Shown here piece by piece: positions 7,513 through 15,678 of a stretch of 64,000 bases of DNA. Both the position numbers and the translations under genes were made by a program. The notes under the pieces are model-generated. The model worked only from the letters and a program-made list of their open reading frames with translations. It did not search any database and was not told the DNA's origin. Positions within the stretch are counted from its first letter, which is position 1. Each line of letters begins with the position of its first letter. Source of the stretch: Lachnospiraceae bacterium (GTDB taxonomy: Bacteria > Bacillota > Clostridia > Lachnospirales > Lachnospiraceae); the NCBI GenBank assembly GCA_017535945.1, contig JAFXTJ010000003.1, positions 1 to 64,000 on the forward strand. The letters are read 5' to 3'.

Positions 7513-10500
7513 TCCTGATCTCCTTTCCCGTCAGCGGCAGGTTTTTCCTCTTCCCCCTCCATCTGCGCCGCCTGGATCTTCTTATCTTCTTCCACACGCC
7601 GCGCAAGTTCCTCCTGCGCTTCCTGATCCGCTTCCGCCTGCAGGATCTCGGCACGCTTCTGCGCATAGAGTTCCTCCAGATTGATCACGTTCTTATCGAC
7701 CAGCCGCAGAAAGGCATCCAGCGCGTCGGGATCGAACTGTGTCCCGCGTCCGCGCTTCATCTCGTTCATGACATAATCCGTATCCATGTGATTGCGGTAG
7801 ACACGATTGGAAGTCATCGCATCAAACGCGTCCGCCACACCGATGATCCGCCCGATGAGCGGGATCTCCGTGCCCTTCAGGCCCCTCGGATAACCGCGCC
7901 CGTCATAGCGTTCGTGATGATAACGTGCTCCTTCCTCCACATGCTCCACCAGCGTGAAGTCCTTCAGGATCTCCGCGCCCCGGTCCACATGGGATTTCAT
8001 CAGCATGTATTCTTCATCGGTCAGTCTCCCGACCTTATTCAGGACGCGGTCCGGCACGCCGATCTTGCCGATATCATGCAACTGGGCAGCCTTGCGGAGA
8101 TTGGAGATCTCCCTGCGTTTCTTCCACCCTTTATAGCAGCCCATCTCCTCCGCGATCAGTGCCGAATACTCCGCCACACGCATGGAATGCTGGTGCGTGC
8201 GCACGTCCTTGGCGTCGACGGCCTTCGCGATGGCCATGACCGTTTCATTTGCCATGTTCAGCTTGATCTGCTGCGCGTTCAACTGTCTCTGCACGATCAG
8301 CCAGGTGAACCAGACGAGGATCGCAGAGAGCAGCAGCAGCATATAGACGTGGAAATACGGCTGTTCAAAGATCTCGCCGGCCATGACCAGTTCAAATTTG
8401 CGTTCCTCGAGGACACGCTCTCCCGAGCTGTCGAGGATCGCCAGATGGAAGATATAATCCCCCGCAGGGAGATTGACATAGGCGATATTGTTCAGGTTGT
8501 TCTGCGGCACGATCGTCCACTGCTTGTCATGCCCCTCCAGATAATAGCCCACATTGGGCTCCTGTATCGTGTAATTCAGGATCTCCGGGGCAAGCTCCAC
8601 GCGGTCCACACCCTGTCCCACCTCGATCGCACCCTTGTGCGTGAGCGGCTGCAGCACGCCGTCCAGACGGACCGACGCCAGCTGCATCCGGTAGGAGCGG
8701 ACATCGCTGTTGTATTTATCCACATCAATGATGTAGACGCCTGTGTCGCAGGGGAGGAACAGTTCTCCGTTCCCGTTATACCAGTTCCAGGAATTGGCAG
8801 TCAGGGAGGTTCCCAGCCCTCTCCTCGCATCCAGCAGCTCCCAGGCGATCTCTCCGCCTGCCACGAGGTCGTCCCGCTCCACCACATAGATCCCCGCGCT
8901 GGACATGACGAAAAGCGTATCCGCGTCCTTGACCCAGATATCGTAATTGTTGAAATAAGGGAATTTGTCCAGCACGCGGATCGTGCCCTCCGGATCGAGA
9001 TAGCACAGACTGTTGCTGGTCACGACGAACACACCCTCGGATTTCGGATCCTTCACGGTGCGCAGAATGACGCCGCTGCTGAGCCCGTCTTCCCGGGTGA
9101 GCATATCCGCCACGGCTCCGTCCCGCAGTACGGCGATGCCGTCTCCGTCCGTGCCGGCGAGGATCGTCCCGTCTCTCAGTTCGGTCACGGTCAGGATCAT
9201 GGAATTGATCAGTCCGTCCTCGTTGCGGATCGTGCGCACGATCTTGTGATCCCGGATATAACTGATCCCGGTATCCCCGGCCGCCAGGATCGTACCGTCC
9301 GAAAGTCCCTTCACGATACGGGCGCGGTTGCCGAAGCTGCCGTTCTCTGCATTGTATTCCCAGACATCGCCCTGGGGAGAATATTCCATCAGACCGTTGC
9401 CGTAGGTGCAGATCCAGAGATGATCCCACCGGTCCACATACATGCAGCGGATCCGCCTGCCGTCCAGCTCCGCTGTCATCTTGTTCCTGATCTGACTGCG
9501 GCAGGCCTTGTCCACCACATCCAGTCCCTTATCGGTGCCGACATAATAACAGCCCTGCCAGAAAACAATGGTATTGACGACCCGGCGTTCCATACCGATG
9601 GCACCGTAGACATCCTTGAACGGGGACTTGGCCAGCCGGAGCAGGCCCAGCCTCGAGGAAGTGAACCAGAGGTTTCCCTGATAGTCACACAGCATATTAT
9701 CGATCGAATTGTTGAATTCATTGGTGTTCAGCAGATGATAACCGTCCCTGTCCATATAGGACACGCCGCTGTCGGTAGAGATGAACAGCGTACCGTCGCT
9801 TAAGTAATTCAGGTTATTGATGCTGGTGACATCCTCGCAGGTCAGGACATCGATCTGGGAAAAATCGTCGCCGGATACGTCATAGCAGTAGATATGATCG
9901 GTGGAGGAACCCACCATCAGGGTCCCGTCCGGTGCGAAGGCACAGCAGTTGAACACCTCCTGTTCATCCGGCAGCTGCAGTTCGGACAGGATACTCCCCG
10001 CGCGCAGCAGGAACAGCCTGCCGCCGGAGGCGATCGTCGCGACATGGCCCTGCAGGTCCGCCGTGATGCTGTCGGCATAGTTGATCTCCTCCAGCGTATT
10101 CACCGCTTTCAGACCGTTGTTCATCACTATGATCTGCATGCTGCCGGTGGTACCGATATAGTAGTATCCATCTGATGCGCAGGTGATACAGCGCACGGAA
10201 TTGGAGGGGAGTCCGCTGGACTGGTCGAGCACATTGGCGACACTCTCCCGGATCACGATGGACAGTCCGTTATCGTTGGAGCCGATCCACAGACGGCCTT
10301 CCTCATCCACATAGAGGCAGTTCACGTTCTTGACGGACTCATACTCATCCACCCAGCGGAATTCGCGGCCGTTATAGCGGTACAATCCGGCATAGGTGCC
10401 GATCCAGAGGACACCGTCATTGGTCTGCGCAATATCATTGGCCTCGCCGCAGGGCAGTCCGTTACTGCTGCTGTATATGGTCTGGACATAATCGTTATAG

Positions 10501-11183
10501 TCCGGCGGATCGGCGGTCGCGGCGGCCTCCGCTGTCGCGGACAGGGACAGGAACAGGCCCAGACCGACAGACAGACCGATGAGCGTGATGCCGCCCCCGG
10601 CGCCGGTGTTGCCCTGCAGGACCGCATTCTCCCTGTCACGGTTCTCTTTCCATCGGCGGATCAGGATGATCACGTACACCGCGGCGACCGTGAGCACCTT
10701 ATCGGCAAATTCGATCGCCAGCTGTCCCAGAATGCAGCACAGAACAATGGGCCAATCCTTATCCAGCAGATAATCGACGACCCCGTTCCCCCATTTGTTG
10801 CCGGTATACCCTCCGTCAAAGATCAGATCGATCGGCACGGACACGATGAGAGCCGTGAGCATCGCCAGCGAGGCAGCTTTCATGAAGCCGTAGAAGCGGT
10901 CAAACCACTTCCTGTGTGCCGCGATCCCGATGATGATGCCCAGCGCGATGCTCGTAAAGGAATAGACCGCAGAGAGGCGGTTGATCACACAATAGGCCAG
11001 ATTCCCGGTAACACCCACGATCGCTCCGCAGACAGGACCCGCGATATAAGCGCACAACGCCGTACCGAACGAATCCGCCCACAGCGGCAGTTCCCACCTG
11101 ACAGCCACAAGTTTGCCGCAGACATTCAGACACACACATGCCGCGATGAACAGAACGATCTGCCATGTTTTCCATTTTTTCAT
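7509..11183 (-). CDS. Giant sensor: ECF-S-like membrane domain, beta-propeller, HD-GYP phosphodiesterase
   Basis: A 1224-residue multidomain protein. Residues about 5-190 form a polytopic domain resembling ECF transporter S components (LPLWADSFGTALCAYIAGP then GVTGN). Another helix follows near residue 200. Residues about 230-800 form a two-component-regulator-type beta-propeller with repeats such as GVLWIGTYAGLYRYNG, DRWDHLWICTYGNGLMEYS and GTILAGTDGDGIAVL. Then come a Y_Y_Y-like segment, a helix (about 940-960) and a full HD-GYP domain (HDIGKIGVPD and HHERYDGRGYP). The C-terminal 70 residues are charged and helical. HD-GYP domains hydrolyse c-di-GMP. I chose the ATG at 11183 because GGGAGGAG is ten bases upstream; in-frame ATGs at 11189 and 11207 are possible. 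The BMP gene is coupled downstream. Confidence 0.9.
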   Translation of the reverse strand: MKKWKTWQIVLFIAACVCLNVCGKLVAVRWELPLWADSFGTALCAYIAGPVCGAIVGVTGNLAYCVINRLSAVYSFTSIALGIIIGIAAHRKWFDRFYGFMKAASLAMLTALIVSVPIDLIFDGGYTGNKWGNGVVDYLLDKDWPIVLCCILGQLAIEFADKVLTVAAVYVIILIRRWKENRDRENAVLQGNTGAGGGITLIGLSVGLGLFLSLSATAEAAATADPPDYNDYVQTIYSSSNGLPCGEANDIAQTNDGVLWIGTYAGLYRYNGREFRWVDEYESVKNVNCLYVDEEGRLWIGSNDNGLSIVIRESVANVLDQSSGLPSNSVRCITCASDGYYYIGTTGSMQIIVMNNGLKAVNTLEEINYADSITADLQGHVATIASGGRLFLLRAGSILSELQLPDEQEVFNCCAFAPDGTLMVGSSTDHIYCYDVSGDDFSQIDVLTCEDVTSINNLNYLSDGTLFISTDSGVSYMDRDGYHLLNTNEFNNSIDNMLCDYQGNLWFTSSRLGLLRLAKSPFKDVYGAIGMERRVVNTIVFWQGCYYVGTDKGLDVVDKACRSQIRNKMTAELDGRRIRCMYVDRWDHLWICTYGNGLMEYSPQGDVWEYNAENGSFGNRARIVKGLSDGTILAAGDTGISYIRDHKIVRTIRNEDGLINSMILTVTELRDGTILAGTDGDGIAVLRDGAVADMLTREDGLSSGVILRTVKDPKSEGVFVVTSNSLCYLDPEGTIRVLDKFPYFNNYDIWVKDADTLFVMSSAGIYVVERDDLVAGGEIAWELLDARRGLGTSLTANSWNWYNGNGELFLPCDTGVYIIDVDKYNSDVRSYRMQLASVRLDGVLQPLTHKGAIEVGQGVDRVELAPEILNYTIQEPNVGYYLEGHDKQWTIVPQNNLNNIAYVNLPAGDYIFHLAILDSSGERVLEERKFELVMAGEIFEQPYFHVYMLLLLSAILVWFTWLIVQRQLNAQQIKLNMANETVMAIAKAVDAKDVRTHQHSMRVAEYSALIAEEMGCYKGWKKRREISNLRKAAQLHDIGKIGVPDRVLNKVGRLTDEEYMLMKSHVDRGAEILKDFTLVEHVEEGARYHHERYDGRGYPRGLKGTEIPLIGRIIGVADAFDAMTSNRVYRNHMDTDYVMNEMKRGRGTQFDPDALDAFLRLVDKNVINLEELYAQKRAEILQAEADQEAQEELARRVEEDKKIQAAQMEGEEEKPAADGKGDQE

Positions 11184-11215
11184 GTGCATTGGCTCCTCCC
11201 GCATCATGCAGGAAC

Positions 11216-11244
11216 ACTATAACAACCGTGATCCGACCTGTAAA
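11216..11244 (-). promoter_or_regulatory. Promoter for the BMP/HD-GYP sensor pair
   Basis: Reading the minus strand, TTTACA (11239-11244) and TATAGT (11216-11221) are separated by exactly 17 bases. Each box differs from consensus at one position. The start of the giant sensor gene lies about 33 bases beyond the -10 box. Confidence 0.7.
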
Positions 11245-11259
11245 ACGTGCCGGACGTCC

Positions 11260-12486
11260 CTAATTGTACATCTGATCGACCATGGCTTCCGCTTCGCTGT
11301 AATACTGCCTTTCCTCATCCGTGAGACTGCTGTCATTGCCGAGACGCTGGAATTTCTTGAAGGTGTCGATCACAGCCGAGTACAGTTTCTGTTTCTTCGA
11401 TACGGGAGCGGAATCGTACTGCTCGGAATACTCCCTCTGCGCCTGCACGTAGTTATCGATCACGGCTTTGACATCCGGCCGGATCGAAGATGAGGAGGAC
11501 TGATCGGTGTAGTCACCGCCGCTGTCCCCTTCCTCAGGCTCCTCCGGCTCGGAGGAGGTCCCCTCATCACCGGATCCCTGACTGCCGGTATCCTCCGGAT
11601 TCTCCTCCCGGCCCTGATCGGACCCGCTCTTCTGCGAGCTTTGGCTTTCCTTCACCTCTGTTTTGGAACTGCCCGCGTTTTTATCCGACGAGGACTCCTT
11701 ATTCGTTGACTCGTAATGGCTTTCCCCCGAGCCGTTCTGCCCGGACGGAGCATTATCATAGATGGTATGATCGACCAGATCCTTGCTGTTATTTGATTGT
11801 GATTGTTCCTGAGCGGCCTTTGTCTGTTCCCCGGTGTTCTTCGTCTGCTCCTTGGAATTCTTGTCCCCGCCCGCATTGTTCTTCTCCGCTGCGGCGGATC
11901 CGCCGGCGGTCTGCACCGGCTCCGGCATGATGACATCCGCCATGCCCCCGGCGTCGTCCGTCCACAGGCCCTCTCCCGCATCCGTTTCGGAGACGGCGGT
12001 ATCCTCTTCGGCGAGAGCCGCGCTGATCTCCCGCAGTCTGTCCGGCGTCAGGAGACCGTAACTCCCCGGCTGCAGGATCTGTTCCTCCGCTTCTGCCAGT
12101 TCAGCCATCTCTTCCGGCGCCGTATCGGCGAGGATCTCTTCCGCGGGCTCCGCAAGCAGCAGGCGGCTCACCAGGATGATCCCGCCGACAAAAAACAACG
12201 CGAGAAAGCACACGGCGATCACGATCCCGGCGACCGGAGAGTGTTTCGCCTTTTTCTTTGTGCGGCCTGACACGGCGGACCGCGTACCTGCGGATGCCCG
12301 GTTCACCGCGGGCCCCGGCGGGACCGTGTTCGTCTGTCCGGCAGCCGCGGGACGGTATGCCGCCGCCATCTGCGCCGTGTCGATCACACTCCCGCAGCGG
12401 CCGCATTTCATATACTTGTACTGCAGCGAGATCCGAAGCGGCATTTTGCATTTCGGACAATTGACGATCATGCCTGTGTCATTCAC
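11260..12486 (-). CDS. Zinc-ribbon, single-span membrane protein with low-complexity outer region
   Basis: A 408-residue protein of unknown function. It begins with a CxxC...CxxC zinc ribbon (CPKCKMPLRIS then CGRCGSVIDT). A basic stretch (GRTKKKAKH) and one transmembrane helix (about residues 95-118) follow. The rest is acidic, low in complexity and rich in E, S, G, N and Q, and it ends in a short helical segment. The plan resembles Firmicutes zinc_ribbon membrane proteins with a long extracytoplasmic tail. I chose the GTG at 12486 because AAGGAG lies six bases upstream; an in-frame GTG at 12504 lies before that site. The function cannot be named. Confidence 0.75.
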   Translation of the reverse strand: MNDTGMIVNCPKCKMPLRISLQYKYMKCGRCGSVIDTAQMAAAYRPAAAGQTNTVPPGPAVNRASAGTRSAVSGRTKKKAKHSPVAGIVIAVCFLALFFVGGIILVSRLLLAEPAEEILADTAPEEMAELAEAEEQILQPGSYGLLTPDRLREISAALAEEDTAVSETDAGEGLWTDDAGGMADVIMPEPVQTAGGSAAAEKNNAGGDKNSKEQTKNTGEQTKAAQEQSQSNNSKDLVDHTIYDNAPSGQNGSGESHYESTNKESSSDKNAGSSKTEVKESQSSQKSGSDQGREENPEDTGSQGSGDEGTSSEPEEPEEGDSGGDYTDQSSSSSIRPDVKAVIDNYVQAQREYSEQYDSAPVSKKQKLYSAVIDTFKKFQRLGNDSSLTDEERQYYSEAEAMVDQMYN

Positions 12487-12521
12487 GGAATACTCCTTTG
12501 TCACATGAAAACCCTATCCGT

Positions 12522-12550
12522 ATTTTACTTTATCTTACGGAATAAAACAA
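12522..12550 (-). promoter_or_regulatory. Promoter for the zinc-ribbon protein gene
   Basis: On the minus strand TTGTTT (12545-12550) and TAAAAT (12522-12527) are 17 bases apart. The -10 box is a five-of-six match. The divergent nuclease/ATPase promoter lies less than 50 bases away. Confidence 0.6.
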
Positions 12551-12587
12551 TCGGCACGGCCCTGTTTTCCGTCCGCACGGTTTCCTG

Positions 12588-12593
12588 TATAAT
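12588..12593 (+). promoter_or_regulatory. TATAAT -10 box placed for a leaderless transcript
   Basis: A perfect TATAAT ends seven bases before the A of the ATG at 12600, so the expected transcription start coincides with the start codon. There is no Shine-Dalgarno sequence between. The -35 region at 12565-12570 (TTTTCC) is weak. Confidence 0.6.
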
Positions 12594-12599
12594 GGCAGT

Positions 12600-14093
12600 A
12601 TGAGACCGATCAATATCTACGCGCTGACCAGACTGGAAACTCCCGATCTGCTCTCCAAAGTCGAGCGGCAGATGTCCCACCGCGGGCATCCGCTTAAGAT
12701 CAAATCCTGGGAGATCGAAGGGCTGCGGCTCTTTTCGGCACGTCTGCAGGAGGTCATGGAAGACGCCTGTTCCCTGATGTTCTATTACTCCTTTACCATG
12801 CAGAAACTCGGCAAGGAGTTCGATCTGCTCCGGATCAACGACGATCTGGTCATCAATATCGAGCTGAAGAGCGGCGGCGTTTCAGCCGACGCCATCCGCG
12901 GCCAGCTGATCCAGAACCGCTACTACCTCACGACACTCGGGAAGAGCATGTACTTTTACACTTACATCAGCGGACAGGACCGGCTGGTGCGCCTCTCCAA
13001 CAGCGGCCGGCTCGTGAACAGTTCCTTTGAGGAACTCGCCCTGTTACTGGATAAACAGGGCGGATGCACGGAAAACGATATCGAGGACTACTTCAAGGAG
13101 GATAAGTACCTGATCTCGCCGATCACGGATCCGGGCCGCTTCCTGCGCCAGGAATACTTCCTGACCTCCCAGCAGCGAGATATCAAGCGCCAGATCCTGA
13201 AAAACATCCGGGACGGGCACATGCTGCAGGGCTTTACCGGTCTCCCGGGCACCGGGAAGACGATCCTCCTGTATGACCTCGCCATGCAGCTCTCCCACAG
13301 GACACCGGTCTGTCTGTTCCATTTCGGCGCCTTCCGCGCGGAACTCGAGGAACTGAACGAACGGCTGAAACGGGTCGATTTTTACTACTGCGGCAGGAAT
13401 ACGGTGCCGGAGATCCCGCGGGAATACGCCGCCATCTTTGTGGATGAAGGTCAGGGCATGGGGAGTGAAGCGCTCGGGAGGATCCTCGAATACGCCGGGG
13501 CCTGGCAGTCCCCTGTCATCATCTCCTACGATAATGTGGACTGCGTATCGGAGAAGGAACGCATCGGGATCGGCGCTCCCGTCATCGAATCCCATCCGGA
13601 CTTCAGGGGATTTAAACTGACGAACCGGATCCGTCTGAATAACGAACTCTCGACTTTCCTGCGCAGGCTTCTGTCCGCCGCCGGCAGCAACCGGCGCGAA
13701 TTTCCGCACGTGACGGTCACCTACGGCAAAGACCGCGAAGAGGCCTTCCGGCTGATCCGCACCTGTGAAAAGGAAGGCTATATGTTCATCTGGGACAAAA
13801 GCCTCGGGATCGACTTTGATGAGACAGAGTCCTTCCCGAGGGAAGCCCTGACCCGCATTGAATCAGGCGCCGTCACCGGCAAGGAATTTGACAAAGTGGT
13901 GATGCTGCTGGATGAGACCTTTTACTACGATACGCAGTGCTTCCTGAGAAACCGTGAGTCCGATAAAGGAGCGGATCCGGCGCGGATCATGAATCTCTTC
14001 CACGGCCTCAGCCGGGCCAAAGGGCGGATCGCCCTCGTCATCATGGGGAATCTGAAACTCATGGAGCAGATCTACCTGATCCTGCAGCGTTGA
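12600..14093 (+). CDS. PD-(D/E)xK-like nuclease fused to DUF2075-type ATPase
   Basis: A 497-residue protein. The N-terminal part (about residues 50-150) has the pattern FDLLRINDDLVINIELKSG, which fits the D...ExK core of PD-(D/E)xK nucleases. It is followed by IRGQLIQNRYYLTTLGK. The C-terminal part has Walker A GLPGTGKTILLYDLA (about 215-230) and a Walker B-like AAIFVDEGQGMG (about 278-290), as in the DUF2075/Schlafen-neighbour P-loop family often annotated as DNA/RNA helicase. No signal peptide is present. A nucleic-acid processing or defence role is plausible but inferred. The gene seems to be translated without a leader. Confidence 0.72.
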   Translation: MRPINIYALTRLETPDLLSKVERQMSHRGHPLKIKSWEIEGLRLFSARLQEVMEDACSLMFYYSFTMQKLGKEFDLLRINDDLVINIELKSGGVSADAIRGQLIQNRYYLTTLGKSMYFYTYISGQDRLVRLSNSGRLVNSSFEELALLLDKQGGCTENDIEDYFKEDKYLISPITDPGRFLRQEYFLTSQQRDIKRQILKNIRDGHMLQGFTGLPGTGKTILLYDLAMQLSHRTPVCLFHFGAFRAELEELNERLKRVDFYYCGRNTVPEIPREYAAIFVDEGQGMGSEALGRILEYAGAWQSPVIISYDNVDCVSEKERIGIGAPVIESHPDFRGFKLTNRIRLNNELSTFLRRLLSAAGSNRREFPHVTVTYGKDREEAFRLIRTCEKEGYMFIWDKSLGIDFDETESFPREALTRIESGAVTGKEFDKVVMLLDETFYYDTQCFLRNRESDKGADPARIMNLFHGLSRAKGRIALVIMGNLKLMEQIYLILQR

Positions 14094-14100
14094 TCCGTTC

Positions 14101-14118
14101 CGGCGGTCTTATCCGCCG
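14101..14118. terminator. Short hairpin between convergent genes
   Basis: CGGCGG and CCGCCG form a 6-bp stem with a 6-nt loop between the ends of the nuclease/ATPase gene and the WYL gene; the WYL stop codon lies in the loop. There is no T-run on either strand, so termination strength is doubtful. Confidence 0.3.
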
Positions 14119-15101
14119 TAGAGGCTGCCCAGCGCCCGCACCTCCGCACGGAAGCGTTCCACGACATGATCCGGACCGATGATCTCCGCCTCCGTTCCCA
14201 GCGCAAAGATCCATCCGAAGAACTGATCACTCACCGCCACATTGACGGCGGTCTGTGACCAGCCGGGCGTTTTGTCCGGCAGGATCGTGATATCCTTGCC
14301 GAAGCGGTCGATCAGAACACCGACGAGATGGTCGGCAAAACGGATCCTGACGCGCTCGTCCTCGCCGCTGTACATTCCGAAGCTTTTTTTTGCATAGGCC
14401 GCCATATCAAAGCGGTCGAAGAACTCACGTCCTTCCCGCCTCTCTCCGGTCAGTTCGATGCTCTGCATCTTGTCCACGCGGTAATGCTTAATCTTTTCCG
14501 CTTCCGCGTCGTAGGCGATGAGATAGTAATTCTCGTCATCCCAGGTCAGGGCCCAGGGGCTCACTTCGTAGAGTCCCTTTCTCCGCGGCTCCATCTGTTT
14601 TTTCAGATTCCACTGCATATAGCGGAAACGGATCTTCCTGTTTGTGGCGATCGCATGGTGGATATCGTCCACGAGATAATAGATGCTTTCGTTCATCGCC
14701 TTGATCCGGCCCTGTACGACCACCTGGCGCTGCAGCTGCGTGGCCTCATACCGGCTCACCAGCGTCATGAGTTTTTTGATCAGATCCCTGGATTTCTTTT
14801 CCGTGATGAATTTCGAAGACTGGATCGCATCGGTCAGAAGCTTTAATTCCGCGATCTCAAACTGCTTGTTGCTGACATAGTAATAGTATTCGCGGCCGTT
14901 CTTCTCGCCGGTCACCTCGATCCCCAGCACCTCCAGCGCACGCAGGTCGTCATAGAGGCTCTTGCGGTCCGCCGTCACACCGTATGCTTCGAGTTTCTCC
15001 CTGATCTAGGGCATGGTCAGCGGATGATCCTCATCGGTATCCTCCAGCATGACCCGGCTCAGATAATACAGTTTCAGTTTCTGATTGGCGCCTTTGGGCA
15101 T
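14109..15101 (-). pseudogene. WYL-domain transcriptional regulator interrupted by an in-frame amber codon
   Basis: From the ATG at 15101 (GGAGGAGGCC upstream) the frame reads MPKGANQKLKLYYLSRV and on to HPLTMP at residue 31. It then meets TAG at 15006-15008 and continues in the same frame as IREKLEAYGVTADRKSLYDDL, a winged-helix segment. A WYL domain follows (the YYLIAYDAEAEKIKHYRVDKM region) to the stop at 14109. In relatives known to me a Glu commonly stands where the TAG is, so one GAG-to-TAG change would explain it. Without read-through only a 31-residue peptide is made, and no good internal start replaces the helix-turn-helix. It is the last gene of the six-gene operon that starts at 19760. 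Confidence 0.85.
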
Positions 15102-15111
15102 GGCCTCCTCC

Positions 15112-15678
15112 TTACGACGCGTTCCGCCTCTTCTCCCTGCCATCGAGCAGGATCCCGATGATGACTCCGGCCAGAACGCCGGTAACGAAACCGACCACGG
15201 GGTTGGACAATACGATCCCCAGGATAAATCCCGCGAAGACGCCGACCGTGACATAGATCCCCGTCCATGCCGTCCGGGGGCGTTTCATCGAATAGCAGTC
15301 CATGCCGTCCCTGTGCTCCCGGAAAACATAACCGGCCTTGTTCAGGGCGCGGAGACATCTGTCATTCTCGTGCGCGCAGACAGCGCTGATCTCCCTGAGA
15401 TCGCGGAAACGGAATACAAACTTCGCCATCGCATAGAAAACCTCTGTCCCGTACCCCTGATCACGGTATTCCGGCGCCAGCTCCAGACGGATGCCGATCT
15501 CTCCGGAAATCTTCCCGCTCTCCGGAAACAGGCTTCCGATCTGCTCCTGCTCCCCGTCCCGCTTCCGGACAGACCATTCGGTATTCCACAGGGTTCCCGC
15601 CTCCGCCGGCTGCAGCAGCAGGTGATCGGTCACAAGCGGAAACCGGATCCCGCCCCAGCGTGCCTCCGTCTCAGGCAT
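15112..15678 (-). CDS. GNAT acetyltransferase with C-terminal membrane hairpin
   Basis: A 188-residue protein. The first 140 residues are a RimJ/RimL-type GNAT domain with motif A in LELAPEYRDQGYGTEVFYAMAKF and the ENDRCLRALNKAGY segment. The last 45 residues hold two glycine-rich hydrophobic stretches (IYVTVGVFAGFILGIVL and VGFVTGVLAGVIIGILL) and a positive tail, so the enzyme is probably held at the membrane. The ATG at 15678 overlaps the upstream stop by 8 nt and has AGGAGG nine bases before it. The substrate is unknown. Confidence 0.82.
   Translation of the reverse strand: MPETEARWGGIRFPLVTDHLLLQPAEAGTLWNTEWSVRKRDGEQEQIGSLFPESGKISGEIGIRLELAPEYRDQGYGTEVFYAMAKFVFRFRDLREISAVCAHENDRCLRALNKAGYVFREHRDGMDCYSMKRPRTAWTGIYVTVGVFAGFILGIVLSNPVVGFVTGVLAGVIIGILLDGREKRRNAS

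Noticed and set aside
7788..9803. A 671-codon open frame opposite the giant sensor
   Set aside because: Antisense shadow of the propeller and HD-GYP coding region, no recognisable motifs.
15006..15008. Possible reassignment of TAG to an amino acid in this organism
   Set aside because: TAG ends several intact genes in the window (1946-1948, 51334-51336, 59053-59055) at the expected protein ends, so it is a normal stop here.
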